From positions 1-30,819 of the forward strand of contig JBPBQE010000316.1 of NCBI GenBank assembly GCA_050954595.1: a DNA stretch of 30,819 nt, written 5' to 3'. Position numbers and translations under genes: made by a program. This document shows positions 22,832-30,819 of the stretch, in pieces (position 1 is the first letter of the stretch; each line of letters opens with the position of its first letter). The notes below the pieces were generated by a model. The model searched no databases and had not been told where the DNA came from. It was given only the letters and a program-made list of their open reading frames with translations. The DNA comes from JAVVHH01 sp050954595 (GTDB taxonomy: Bacteria; Pseudomonadota; Alphaproteobacteria; Acetobacterales; Acetobacteraceae).

Positions 22832-24235
22832 TCAGCCATTGGTCGACTGCTTGCCGGGGATCGCCACGTAGTGCGACTGCCCTTCCCGCAGGACCCGCAG
22901 TGCTACGGTCTTGCCCTCGTGCCGCGCCGAGCGGATCGCCTTGACCGCGTCCTCCGGCGAGCCGACCGACTTGGTGCCGACGCTCACCAGCACGTCACCC
23001 TCGCGCAACCCGGCGAGCTGCGCCGGCGAGTTCGGCTTGATGTCGGCGATCACCGCCCCGTTGATGCCTTCCGCCAGGTTGAGCTGGCCCCGCACCTCGG
23101 GCGATAGCGGCGCCAGCGCGACTCCGATCTGCTCCGCGCTGGGCGCCGTATCCTGCTGCGCCGCCGTCTTGTCGTCCGGCAGCGTGGCGATCGTCACCGT
23201 GACCGGCGTGTCGTGCCCGTCGCGCAGGATGTCGAGCTTGGCGCTGTCACCGGGCTTGATGTCGGCCACGGTGCGGGCAAGTTCGCCCGGGTTGGTGATC
23301 TGGTGGTCGCCCACGGACTGGATCACGTCGCCATCCCGCACGCCGGCCTTGGCCGCCGGGCTGTTCGGCTGGACGCTGGCGACCAGGGCGCCATGGGTGT
23401 CGGCATCCATGCCGAGCCCGGTGGCAATGTCGGCGGTCAGCGGCTGCGACTCGACGCCCATGTAGCCGCGGGTCACGTGCCCGTCGGCGATGAGCTGATC
23501 GACGACGTTCTTGACCAGGCTGCTCGGGATGGCGAAGCCGATGCCGATGCTGCCGCCGCTCGGCGACAGGATCGCGGTGTTGACGCCGATCACCTTGCCG
23601 TCCTGCGTGAACAGCGGGCCGCCTGAGTTGCCCTGGTTGATGGCCGCGTCGATCTGCAGGAACTGGTCGTAGGGGCCAGCGCCGATGTCGCGGCCGAGGG
23701 CCGAGATGATGCCCGCCGTCGCGGTGCCGCCGAGGCCAAACGGATTGCCGACCGCGACGACCCACTCGCCGGGGCGGACATGGTCGGAGTCGCCGAGCTT
23801 GAGCGCCGGCAGCGGATGATTGGCGCTCACCTTGAGCACGGCCAGGTCGGTACGCGGATCGTGCCCGACCAGCTTGGCCGGCAGTTCGGTGCCGTCATCG
23901 AACTTGATGCTGAACTCATTGCCGGCGGAGGCAACATGGTTGTTGGTGACGATGGTGCCATCGGAGTTGACGATAAAGCCGGAGCCGCGGGCCTCGCGTG
24001 GGCTGCCTTCCTGCTTGACGGTGATGGACACCACGGCCGGGCGCACTTCGGCGACAAGGTCCGCGAAATCCGGCAGCGGGTGGGCCAAGCCGGATGGCTG
24101 GATGGTCTGCGGCGTGACGGCGGCGCTTTGGGCGTAGCCGGTGGCGACACCCAGGCCGCCGAGCGCGGTGCCGGCGAGCAGCGCCGCAACGAGGGCGGCG
24201 CGGGTGCTGACCAAGAGTGATTTCTTTTGCTGCAT
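22832..24235 (-). CDS. degP: DegP/DegQ (Do-family) periplasmic serine protease
   Basis: A 467-residue HtrA-type protease and chaperone of envelope quality control. A Sec signal-like hydrophobic segment (residues ~12-35, ending GYAQSA) precedes the trypsin-fold domain. Its triad is H100 in TNNHVASAG, D130 in DPRTDLAVL and S204 in GNSGGPLF. Two PDZ domains follow: the first from about residue 270 (GYMGVESQPL) and the second from about 385 (IGVALAPLSPEV). Length and two PDZ domains fit the Do family. I chose the ATG at 24235 because it places the signal at the N-terminus; the longer frame to 24337 would run into the MFS promoter region. It is divergent from the MFS gene. Confidence 0.95.
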   Translation of the reverse strand: MQQKKSLLVSTRAALVAALLAGTALGGLGVATGYAQSAAVTPQTIQPSGLAHPLPDFADLVAEVRPAVVSITVKQEGSPREARGSGFIVNSDGTIVTNNHVASAGNEFSIKFDDGTELPAKLVGHDPRTDLAVLKVSANHPLPALKLGDSDHVRPGEWVVAVGNPFGLGGTATAGIISALGRDIGAGPYDQFLQIDAAINQGNSGGPLFTQDGKVIGVNTAILSPSGGSIGIGFAIPSSLVKNVVDQLIADGHVTRGYMGVESQPLTADIATGLGMDADTHGALVASVQPNSPAAKAGVRDGDVIQSVGDHQITNPGELARTVADIKPGDSAKLDILRDGHDTPVTVTIATLPDDKTAAQQDTAPSAEQIGVALAPLSPEVRGQLNLAEGINGAVIADIKPNSPAQLAGLREGDVLVSVGTKSVGSPEDAVKAIRSARHEGKTVALRVLREGQSHYVAIPGKQSTNG

Positions 24236-24321
24236 GTGAGCCTCTATCCTGAGCGGACCCAGCCGCCGGTTTCGATAGGCTTCACATAGGTGGAGTCTCC
24301 CTACAGGCTGATGTCCAAGGA

Positions 24322-24337
24322 ATGAATTCGCATTCAT
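24322..24337. promoter_or_regulatory. Dyad upstream of the MFS promoter, candidate operator
   Basis: ATGAAT (24322-24327) and ATTCAT (24332-24337) form a perfect inverted repeat around TCGC. It ends 7 nt before the -35 box of the MFS gene, in the region shared with divergent degP. Position and symmetry suit a regulator-binding site, but no regulator gene is adjacent. Confidence 0.4.
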
Positions 24338-24344
24338 CCGGCGC

Positions 24345-24373
24345 TTGACCTAATGCGCGTATATGCATCTAAT
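24345..24373 (+). promoter_or_regulatory. Promoter of the MFS gene
   Basis: -35 TTGACC (24345-24350), 17 nt of spacer, -10 TCTAAT (24368-24373). Transcription would begin near 24380 and give a leader of about 20 nt. This excludes the upstream in-frame ATG at 24353 and supports the start at 24401. Confidence 0.6.
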
Positions 24374-24400
24374 TCGTTTCGGCATCTCAGGAAACGCTTC

Positions 24401-25693
24401 ATGCTCGCACATCTGGTCGCTCCGCTTCTGGCCCGGCGCGGCATCCATTACGGATGGGTGATGGCGGCAGTGACCTTCCTGGTCATGCTGTCGACCTCCG
24501 CGGCGCTCGGCGTGCCCGGCGTGATGCTGCTGCCGCTTCACACCGAGTTCGGCTGGCCCGTTGCCGCTATCTCGGGCGCGCTGGCACTGCGCCTGTTACT
24601 TTTCGGCGGCATGGCACCGTTCGCGGCGACCATCCTGCTGCGCTACGGCTACCGTGCGACCGTGACGACGGCGATCGTGCTGATCAGCCTCGGCCTGGCG
24701 GCGGCGACGCAGATCCGGGAGCCCTGGATGCTGTGGGTGACCTGGGGCTTCGTGCTCGGCCTCGGCTCCGGCCTGACCGCGATGGTACTGGGCGCCACCG
24801 TGGCGAATCGCTGGTTCGCCGAACGCCGCGGGCTCGTGATGGGTTTGCTGGGGGCCAGCTCGGCCACCGGACAGCTCGCGATCATGCCGCTGGCCGCCTA
24901 CCTGGCCGAACACATCGGCTGGCGGTTGGCGGCGGTGCCGTCCATCGCGGCCTGCCTCGTCGCCGGCACGCTGGCGCTTCTCCTTGGCCGCAACGACCCA
25001 GCCGAACTCGGCCTCGCGCCCTATGGCTCCAACAGCGCGCCCGTCCTGGTCGCTAAACCGGCCGGCAACCCGCTGGTCGCGACGTTCAGCGCATTGCGGG
25101 AAGCCGCCGGAATGCCGGTGTTCTGGATCCTCGCCGGGTCGTTCTTCATCTGCGGCCTCAGCACCAATGGGCTGATCCAGACGCATTTCATCCCGCTCTG
25201 CCACGATTTCGGCATCGGCGAGGTGCAGGCGGCGTCTGTGCTGGCGATGATGGGCGCGTTCGACTTCGTCGGCACCGTTGCCTCGGGTTGGCTCTCCGAT
25301 CGCTATGACAATCGGTGGCTGCTGTTCTGGTATTACGGCCTGCGCGGCTTGTCGCTGATGGCCCTGCCCTTCACCGATTTCTCGTTCTACGGCCTGTCGC
25401 TATTTGCCGTGTTCTACGGCCTGGACTGGATCGCGACGGTGCCGCCGACGGTTAAGCTGTCGACCAAGGCGTTCGGGCGCGACAAGGGGCCGCTGATTTT
25501 CGGCTGGGTGTTCGCCGCCCACCAGCTCGGCGCGGCCACCGCGGCGCTCTCGGCCGGCATCTCGCGCGACGTGCTGTCGAGCTACCTGCCGGCCTTCTAT
25601 GCAGCCGGCGTTGCCTGCCTCTTCGCGGCGGTCGCGGTGCTGTTCGCCCGCGTGCGACAGACGGCGACACCCATGCTCGCGGCCGGCGACTAG
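24401..25693 (+). CDS. MFS transporter (oxalate/formate antiporter or monocarboxylate type)
   Basis: A 430-residue major-facilitator protein with about twelve hydrophobic segments and a central loop near residues 205-235. The N-terminal RRGIHYGWVMAAVTF, FVLGLGSGLTAMVLGATVANRWF and RRGLVMGLLGASSATGQ are typical of the MCT / oxalate-formate-antiporter branch. SGWLSDRYDNRW is a loop motif of the second half. The substrate is probably a small organic anion and cannot be specified. AGGAAA lies eight bases before the ATG. It shares the palindromic tetramer CTAG with the stop of the convergent benE-like gene. Confidence 0.9.
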   Translation: MLAHLVAPLLARRGIHYGWVMAAVTFLVMLSTSAALGVPGVMLLPLHTEFGWPVAAISGALALRLLLFGGMAPFAATILLRYGYRATVTTAIVLISLGLAAATQIREPWMLWVTWGFVLGLGSGLTAMVLGATVANRWFAERRGLVMGLLGASSATGQLAIMPLAAYLAEHIGWRLAAVPSIAACLVAGTLALLLGRNDPAELGLAPYGSNSAPVLVAKPAGNPLVATFSALREAAGMPVFWILAGSFFICGLSTNGLIQTHFIPLCHDFGIGEVQAASVLAMMGAFDFVGTVASGWLSDRYDNRWLLFWYYGLRGLSLMALPFTDFSFYGLSLFAVFYGLDWIATVPPTVKLSTKAFGRDKGPLIFGWVFAAHQLGAATAALSAGISRDVLSSYLPAFYAAGVACLFAAVAVLFARVRQTATPMLAAGD

Positions 25694-26832
25694 CGGGACA
25701 GGCGCTCCAGCCCGCGGGCGCCGACCCCGGCGAGCAGACCCCAGAACGCGCCGCCGACGCCCAGCAACGTGACGTTGGAGGCGGTGACCAGGAAGGCGAG
25801 CACTGCGGCGAACCGCTCGTCCTCCTGGTGCAAGGCGCTGGCCAGCGCACCGGTGAGCGGCCCGAGCAACGCGATCCCGGCGACGGCGGCGATGAGGATG
25901 GGCGGCAGCGCCACGAGCGCGGTAGTAAGCGCTGCGCCGCCTAGCGCCAGCACCAAGTAGCACGCGCAGAAAATGGGGCCGCAGAGATAGCGCTTGGCCG
26001 GGTCGGGATGCGTGTCCGGCCCGGTGCAGATGGATGCCGTGACGCTGGACAGGTTGATCGAATAACCGCCGAACGGCGCGAGCAGCAACGTCGTCAGCCC
26101 GGTCGCGACGAAGCAGGCGCTGACCGGCGGCGTGTAGCCGGAGATGCGCAACACAGCCGTGCCGGAGATCTGCTGCGTCGCCATGGTCACCAGGAAGAGC
26201 GGAATACCGAGGCTGACCAGCGTCGCCAGCGAGAACTCCGGCGGCATCCAGGCGATCTGGGGCAGCGATAGCGAGACCGACGGCAACGCGTATCCCTCAA
26301 GCCAGGCCAGCGGCAGCGCGATGACGATGACGATCAACGGTGCCGACGCGCGGTGCACCATCCGCGCCAGCAGGAACACCCCGACCAACGGCAGCACCAG
26401 CCCCGGCGCGGTCTCGGCACCGATGAACAGCCCGAGCGCGAAGCGCAGCAGCAGCCCGGCCAGCATCCCGCCCGCAATCGATGCCGGCAGCCGTGCGATG
26501 AGTGACCCCAGCGCGGGCACCACGCCCGCGAGCACCGTCAGCACGGCCGCGAACATGAACGCGCTCACCGCGTGACCCATCGTGGTGCCGTCCGGCGCCG
26601 CGATGATGAGCAGCGCACCTGCCAGCGACCATGCGGTCATGATCGGCATCCGGTAACGCATGCACAGGTAGGCGGTGCTCAACCCCATCCCGACGCACAG
26701 GGTGAACACCCATGACGACGTCTGCGCCGGCGTCGCACCGAGGTGCCGCGTTGCGTCGACGATGATGGCGATCGTGCTGCCGAAGCCGACCAGGGCCGCC
26801 ACGAGCGCGGACGCGATGACCGAAAAACGCAA
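25690..26832 (-). CDS. benE: BenE-family benzoate/H+ symporter-like permease
   Basis: A 380-residue inner-membrane permease with about eleven to twelve spans. FSVIASALVAALVGFGSTIAIIV at the start, PASIAGGMLAGLLLRF, TQQISGTAVLRISGY and APFGGYSINLSSVTASIC match the BenE group. Benzoate is the usual substrate but no aromatic-degradation genes are adjacent. I prefer the TTG start at 26832 because GGAGGG sits seven bases upstream and the protein then begins as other BenE proteins do; an ATG at 26853 is the alternative, and would place that ribosome site inside the gene. Divergent from the ABC exporter. Confidence 0.85.
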   Translation of the reverse strand: MRFSVIASALVAALVGFGSTIAIIVDATRHLGATPAQTSSWVFTLCVGMGLSTAYLCMRYRMPIMTAWSLAGALLIIAAPDGTTMGHAVSAFMFAAVLTVLAGVVPALGSLIARLPASIAGGMLAGLLLRFALGLFIGAETAPGLVLPLVGVFLLARMVHRASAPLIVIVIALPLAWLEGYALPSVSLSLPQIAWMPPEFSLATLVSLGIPLFLVTMATQQISGTAVLRISGYTPPVSACFVATGLTTLLLAPFGGYSINLSSVTASICTGPDTHPDPAKRYLCGPIFCACYLVLALGGAALTTALVALPPILIAAVAGIALLGPLTGALASALHQEDERFAAVLAFLVTASNVTLLGVGGAFWGLLAGVGARGLERLSR

Positions 26833-26905
26833 TGTTGTTCCCTCCAAGGACATTGTGACGGCGCAGCGATTGACCGTCACCCCTCGGGGCGTGCAGTGCA
26901 GCCCC

Positions 26906-28747
26906 ATGCTGCTGCGGCGCGTCGCTTCTTGGTTCGAGACCCTCATTCCCGCGACCGGCCCCGTCCCCCAGGCGACGCCGCCGGATGGGACAGGGGCGTT
27001 CTTCTGGTACTTCGCCCGGCAGGCCCGCGGCGTGCTGGTGGCGCTCATGGTGATCGGCATGTTCACCGCGGCGGCCGACTTGCTGATCCCGGTATGCATC
27101 GGCCGGATCGCCGGGTTGGTAGCGAACCACTCGCGCGACACGTTGCTGCGCGACGAGGGGGGCCAGTTGCTGGCGATGGCCGGGCTGATCCTGGTGGCCC
27201 GGCCGGCCGCCCTGGTGATCGAGTTCCTCCTCACCAACCAGTCCATTCAGCCGTCGCTGTCGAACCGCATCCGCTGGCAGAGCCATTTCCACGTGGTCCG
27301 CCAGAGCTGGACATTCTTCCAGAACGACTTCGCCGGCCGCATCGCCAACCGCGTGATCCAGACAGGCCCGGCGTTACGCGACGTGCTGACGGTCGGCATC
27401 GATGCCGTCTGGTACATCGTGCTCTACGGCGGCAGCTCGATCGTCCTGCTCGGCGCCGTCGATTGGCGGCTCGCCATGCCGATCGCGGCCTGGTTCGTGC
27501 TGTATTGGTTGCTGCTGCGTACGATGGTGCCGCGGATGCGGGAACGCTCGCGCGCCAACAGCGAGGCGCGGTCGCTGCTGACCGGCCGCGTGGTCGACAG
27601 CTACACCAACATCCTCACCGTCAAGCTGTTCGCCCGCGCCGAGGAGGAGGACGGCTTCGTTCGCGACGCGCTGGAGGCGCATACCACCACGTTCCGCGCG
27701 CAGACCCGTGCGATCACAGCCCTGACCGGCGGCCTGGCCGTGATCAACGCCCTGCTGCTCGCCGCCACCGGCGCGGTGGCGCTGTATCTCTGGCGGCAGG
27801 GCGAGATCGAGGTCGCCACCGTGGCCACAGCACTGCCGCTGGCCTTCCAGATCACCAACATGGCCGGCTGGGTCGCGCGCAGCATCACCGGCATCTTCGA
27901 GAATTTGGGCCAGGTGCAGGACGGCATGCGCAGCCTCGCCGTGCCGCAGCAAATGCCGGACGCCCCGGGCGCGCAGCCGCTTCGCCTGGCCGGCGGTCGC
28001 ATCGAATTCGAGCAGGTCGGCTTCGGCTACGGCACCACCCGCGGCGTGTTGCACGACATCGATCTCGACATCCGGCCCGGCGAGCGCATCGGCCTCGTCG
28101 GCCGCTCTGGCGCTGGCAAGTCGACGCTGGTCAACCTCCTGCTCGGCTTCCACCGCCCCGCCTCCGGCCGCATCGTGATCGACGGCCAGGATATCGCCGG
28201 CGTCACGCAGGAAAGCTTACGGGCGCAGATCGCCATGGTGACGCAGGACACGTCGCTGCTGCATCGCTCGATTCGCGACAACATCCGCTACGGCCGACCC
28301 GGTGCCTCCGATGCCGAAGTCGAAGCCGCCGCCCGCCGCGCAGAGGCGCACGAGTTCATCGAGGCGCTCGAGGACTGGAATGGCCGCACCGGCTACGACG
28401 CCCAGGTCGGCGAGCGCGGCGTCAAGCTGTCCGGCGGGCAGCGGCAGCGCATTGCCATCGCCCGCGTCATCTTGAAGGATGCGCCGATCCTGGTGCTGGA
28501 CGAAGCCACCTCCGCGCTCGACAGCGAAGTCGAAGCCGCGATCCAGGAGCAGCTCGATGCGCTCATGCAAGGCCGCACCGTGATCGCGATCGCGCATCGG
28601 CTATCCACGATCGCGCAGATGGATCGATTGGTGATGCTGGATGCCGGCCGGGTGATCGAGCAAGGAACCCACCAGGCGCTACTGGCGGCAGGCGGGGCCT
28701 ATGCCCGCGCCTGGGAGCGGCAGTCCGGCGGGTTCATCGCAAGCTGA
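26906..28747 (+). CDS. ABC exporter, fused membrane and ATPase domains
   Basis: A 613-residue type I ABC half-transporter that should work as a homodimer. An N-terminal membrane domain of six spans (to about residue 330) is followed by the nucleotide-binding domain. It has Walker A GRSGAGKST near residue 400, a Q-loop in VTQDTSLLHRS, the signature KLSGGQRQR near 507, Walker B ILVLDEATSALD and the H-loop AIAHRLSTI. The class is that of lipid, peptide or drug exporters; the substrate is unknown. The ATG at 26906 lacks a clear ribosome site, and GTG at 26891 is possible. No partner subunit is present. Confidence 0.92.
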   Translation: MLLRRVASWFETLIPATGPVPQATPPDGTGAFFWYFARQARGVLVALMVIGMFTAAADLLIPVCIGRIAGLVANHSRDTLLRDEGGQLLAMAGLILVARPAALVIEFLLTNQSIQPSLSNRIRWQSHFHVVRQSWTFFQNDFAGRIANRVIQTGPALRDVLTVGIDAVWYIVLYGGSSIVLLGAVDWRLAMPIAAWFVLYWLLLRTMVPRMRERSRANSEARSLLTGRVVDSYTNILTVKLFARAEEEDGFVRDALEAHTTTFRAQTRAITALTGGLAVINALLLAATGAVALYLWRQGEIEVATVATALPLAFQITNMAGWVARSITGIFENLGQVQDGMRSLAVPQQMPDAPGAQPLRLAGGRIEFEQVGFGYGTTRGVLHDIDLDIRPGERIGLVGRSGAGKSTLVNLLLGFHRPASGRIVIDGQDIAGVTQESLRAQIAMVTQDTSLLHRSIRDNIRYGRPGASDAEVEAAARRAEAHEFIEALEDWNGRTGYDAQVGERGVKLSGGQRQRIAIARVILKDAPILVLDEATSALDSEVEAAIQEQLDALMQGRTVIAIAHRLSTIAQMDRLVMLDAGRVIEQGTHQALLAAGGAYARAWERQSGGFIAS

Positions 28748-28750
28748 CTG

Positions 28751-29899
28751 TTACCGGGCCACGCCACGGATGGAGGCGGGTTGACCGGGAAGCGTGATCG
28801 GCAAGCCGTGCGGCTGCAGGGTGTTGTGGGTAATGCTGAACACCTGCAACGTCTTGTCAATGTAGTTGCCGATATAGACGTACCGGCTGTCGCGGCTAAA
28901 GGCGATGCCTTCCGGCAAGGCGCCAAGAACCTGCCGGTCCTTGACGGCCAGCGTACCGTCGGGCGCCAGGGTCGCCAGCACGGCCTGGCCGTGTCGACCG
29001 TAGAAATAGTCAGCGCTCATGCTGCCGGTGCCGAGCAGCAGCGGGGTGACGAAATATTTGCCGTCCGGAGAAATCGCCATGCCTTCGGGGCCGGACCCGG
29101 CCGTGGTGATCGCCGTCACGTGCGGGTGCGGCCCGGTGATGGCGATGGTGGTCAGCGGATCCGCGTTGTCCTTGCCGCCGCCGGTGCTGCCGACGATGGC
29201 GAACTTGCCGTCCGGCGTGATGTCCACGTTGTAGGGGTTTGCGCCGACCGGGATGTCGGCGGTCTTGTCGTAGGTCACAGTCTGTCTATCAATGGCGAGC
29301 ACGCCCACTTTGTTGGCGACGTTCATGGCTACCAGCGCGCGCTTGCCGTCGGGCGCGATGGCGACGGCAGCGGCTTCTTGGCCAAGATCGACGTCGGCAA
29401 GGTGTTTGACCGTGGTGCCATCGATAGAGACGACGGACACGCTCTTGCCCGCGCGGTTGGCGATCAGGACGAGTTTGCCGTCATGGCTGATTGCCAGGCC
29501 GGAGGGCTGCTTGCCGACGCTCACGGTGTCGAGCAGCTTGGGCGGCTTGGCATCGAGATCGACGACGAACAATTTGTCGTCCGGGGTGGCCTTCCAGCCG
29601 CTGCTGTCGGCGGTATGGACGACCGAGTTGGCGAGCAGGCCGAGGCGGCCATTGGGCGTGATCTGCAAGTTGGTGGGCGGCCCCAGCAGCGAGTTGGCAA
29701 GCTCGAGGGTGGCGCGGATCTTGGGTAGGCCGGGGTTGGAGATATCGAGCACGAGCAGCTTGTCGGTGCCGGGCTGGACGTTGGTCTGGCCCTTATCCGT
29801 GTAGGCGACCTTGCTGTCGATCCCGACGAGGATGTCGTTCGGCCCGGCGAGTGCGGGCGCAACCATCGCGAGCGTTGCCGCGAGAACGTGCGATTTCAT
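28751..29899 (-). CDS. Exported YVTN/YncE-type beta-propeller protein
   Basis: A 382-residue protein with a Sec signal peptide (MKSHVLAATLAMVAPALA, cleavage before GPND) and about seven beta-propeller repeats. The repeats show the recurring pattern ISHDGKLVLIANRAGKSVSV, IAPDGKRALVAMN, ITPDGKFAIVGSTG, ISPDGKYFVTP and FSRDSRYVYIGNY. The family is periplasmic and binds ligands or partner proteins; some members accompany PQQ-dependent dehydrogenases, none of which is seen here. It ends 3 bp from the convergent ABC exporter and is divergent from the slipin gene, with a 66-bp spacer containing a short CCCGA/TCGGG stem near its start. Confidence 0.88.
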   Translation of the reverse strand: MKSHVLAATLAMVAPALAGPNDILVGIDSKVAYTDKGQTNVQPGTDKLLVLDISNPGLPKIRATLELANSLLGPPTNLQITPNGRLGLLANSVVHTADSSGWKATPDDKLFVVDLDAKPPKLLDTVSVGKQPSGLAISHDGKLVLIANRAGKSVSVVSIDGTTVKHLADVDLGQEAAAVAIAPDGKRALVAMNVANKVGVLAIDRQTVTYDKTADIPVGANPYNVDITPDGKFAIVGSTGGGKDNADPLTTIAITGPHPHVTAITTAGSGPEGMAISPDGKYFVTPLLLGTGSMSADYFYGRHGQAVLATLAPDGTLAVKDRQVLGALPEGIAFSRDSRYVYIGNYIDKTLQVFSITHNTLQPHGLPITLPGQPASIRGVAR

Positions 29900-29965
29900 G
29901 ATGTTTCCCCGATTTTTCGGGAAGGCTAGTAGGCTGCAAGCGCTGCGACAAGGTTCGGAGAAGAC

Positions 29966-30742
29966 GTGTTGGTGATTCCTATCGGTCTGGTGTTGATCGT
30001 CGTCGTCCTGGGGGTCACTGGCGTTCGGGTGGCGGCGGAATACGAACGTGGCGTTGTATTCCGGCTCGGCCGCTTCGTTGGGCTACGGGGACCGGGTTTG
30101 TATTGGCTGATCCCGTTCGGCGTCGAGCGTGCGGTGCGGGTCGATCTGCGCACCCGCACCGTCGAGGCTGAGCAGCAGCAGACGATCACGCGCGACAGCG
30201 TGACCATTCGGGTCAACGCGGTGATCTGGTACAAGACGACGGATGCCGCGCGGAGCGTGATCGCGGTGGAGGACGTGCGGATTGCCGTCTATCAGTTGGC
30301 GCTGACGAGCTTGCGCAACATAATCGGACAGCACGATCTCGATGAGGTCCTGCAGCAACGCACGGCCATCAACGACCTGCTGCGCGGCAACATCTCCTTG
30401 TCGACCGCGCCCTGGGGCGTTGAGATCGAGCGGTTCGAGATGAAGGACGTCGAGCTGCCGCAGGAGATGCAGCAGGTAATGGCGATGCAAGCGGAGGCAA
30501 TCCGCGAGAAGCGCGCCAGGTTGATCAAAGCCGATGCTGAGTTCGAGGCCTCGGCCAAGCTGGCGGCCGCTTCGGCTCAGATGGCCGATAATCCGGCAGC
30601 GCTCGAGCTACGCCGGATGCAGATGATTGCCGAAGTGGGTGCGGAGAACAACAGCACCATGGTGATTATGGTGCCGTCGGACTTCGTGAACCTGGCGAAG
30701 ACGCTGAACGATTACGTACGCGAACACGCGGCCAAGGGCTGA
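29966..30742 (+). CDS. Slipin (SPFH/band 7, stomatin-like membrane protein)
   Basis: A 258-residue bacterial stomatin. One N-terminal membrane segment (residues ~2-22, IPIGLVLIVVVLGVTGV) is followed by the SPFH domain: EYERGVVFRLGRF, GLRGPGLYWLIP, VRVDLRTRTVEAEQQQTITRD, VTIRVNAVIWYK and ALTSLRNIIGQHDLDEVL. A helical region (QAEAIREKRARLIKADAEFEAS) typical of oligomerisation follows. Such proteins form membrane-attached rings and usually partner with NfeD. I see no nfeD in the window, although one may lie beyond the edge. The GTG start at 29966 has GGAG six bases upstream. Confidence 0.92.
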   Translation: MLVIPIGLVLIVVVLGVTGVRVAAEYERGVVFRLGRFVGLRGPGLYWLIPFGVERAVRVDLRTRTVEAEQQQTITRDSVTIRVNAVIWYKTTDAARSVIAVEDVRIAVYQLALTSLRNIIGQHDLDEVLQQRTAINDLLRGNISLSTAPWGVEIERFEMKDVELPQEMQQVMAMQAEAIREKRARLIKADAEFEASAKLAAASAQMADNPAALELRRMQMIAEVGAENNSTMVIMVPSDFVNLAKTLNDYVREHAAKG

Positions 30743-30766
30743 AACCCCTGACCGCGTGAACCGCGC

Positions 30767-30819
30767 TTAGTCGGCCGCGTCGGCAACCTGCGACTTGGAC
30801 GGCTTCTTGTGGCGCAGCT
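30767..30819 (-). CDS. Unidentified protein, C-terminal fragment at the window edge
   Basis: A minus-strand frame open to the edge ends with LRHKKPSKSQVADAAD and a TAA stop. The basic then acidic tail looks like the end of a real protein, and it converges on the slipin gene with a 24-bp gap. Too short to name. Confidence 0.4.
   Translation of the reverse strand, partial: LRHKKPSKSQVADAAD

Noticed and set aside
24236..24337. Longer N-terminus of the DegP protease from ATG at 24337
   Set aside because: It would put 34 polar residues before the signal peptide and overlap the candidate operator.
25690..25693. Shared CTAG tetramer providing stop codons on both strands for the MFS and BenE-type genes
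   Set aside because: Real, but an expected outcome of tight convergent packing; no special function is implied.

Overview
The window is GC-rich, densely packed and fully bacterial. Gene content (class I PHA synthase, short-form ArgC, homoserine dehydrogenase–GlpX–RecJ cluster, S9 with an N-terminal extension, tRNA-Tyr beside a SpoU methylase) points to an alphaproteobacterium, most likely Rhodospirillales/Acetobacteraceae. That placement is inferred from gene content and base composition only.

Layout. (1) 63-3666, plus strand: anmK, an amidohydrolase of the D-aminoacylase family and a COG0523/CobW GTPase, joined by a 4-nt overlap and a 2-nt gap; this looks like one operon touching peptidoglycan and D-amino-acid recycling. 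(2) 3634-5156, minus: a YeiH-type membrane protein followed by a small XRE-like DNA-binding protein whose start lies in the yeiH stop. (3) 5157-7692: an unusual patch with an AT-rich non-coding stretch (about 35% GC over 5341-5460), a large inverted repeat, a lower-GC polytopic membrane protein, a second inverted repeat, tRNA-Glu and a decapitated PEP-CTERM tail. It reads as an acquired or rearranged segment. (4) 7693-14136, minus: lipoprotein, PLP aminotransferase (AlaC/DapL-like), hom, glpX, recJ. (5) 14231-16948, plus: phaC, a small exported protein and a small ABM-like protein. (6) 16932-19659, minus: tRNA-Tyr, rplM-rpsI with its own promoter and terminator, argC, gamma-carbonic anhydrase. 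(7) 19743-21896, plus: SpoU-family rRNA methylase, a translationally coupled MhpD-like hydratase and a 73-aa protein. (8) 21911-24235, minus: DegP-type protease, then an aldose-1-epimerase-like enzyme, separated by a very strong hairpin. (9) 24401-30742: MFS transporter, BenE-type permease, ABC exporter, periplasmic beta-propeller and slipin, alternating in strand. A gene tail on the minus strand is cut by the right edge.

Most of the window is housekeeping. The parts that deserve a second look are the 5.2-7.7 kb patch, the anmK–amidohydrolase–GTPase operon, and several regulatory hairpins and promoters that can be read directly. Nothing here amounts to a clear new defence, mobile or secretion system.
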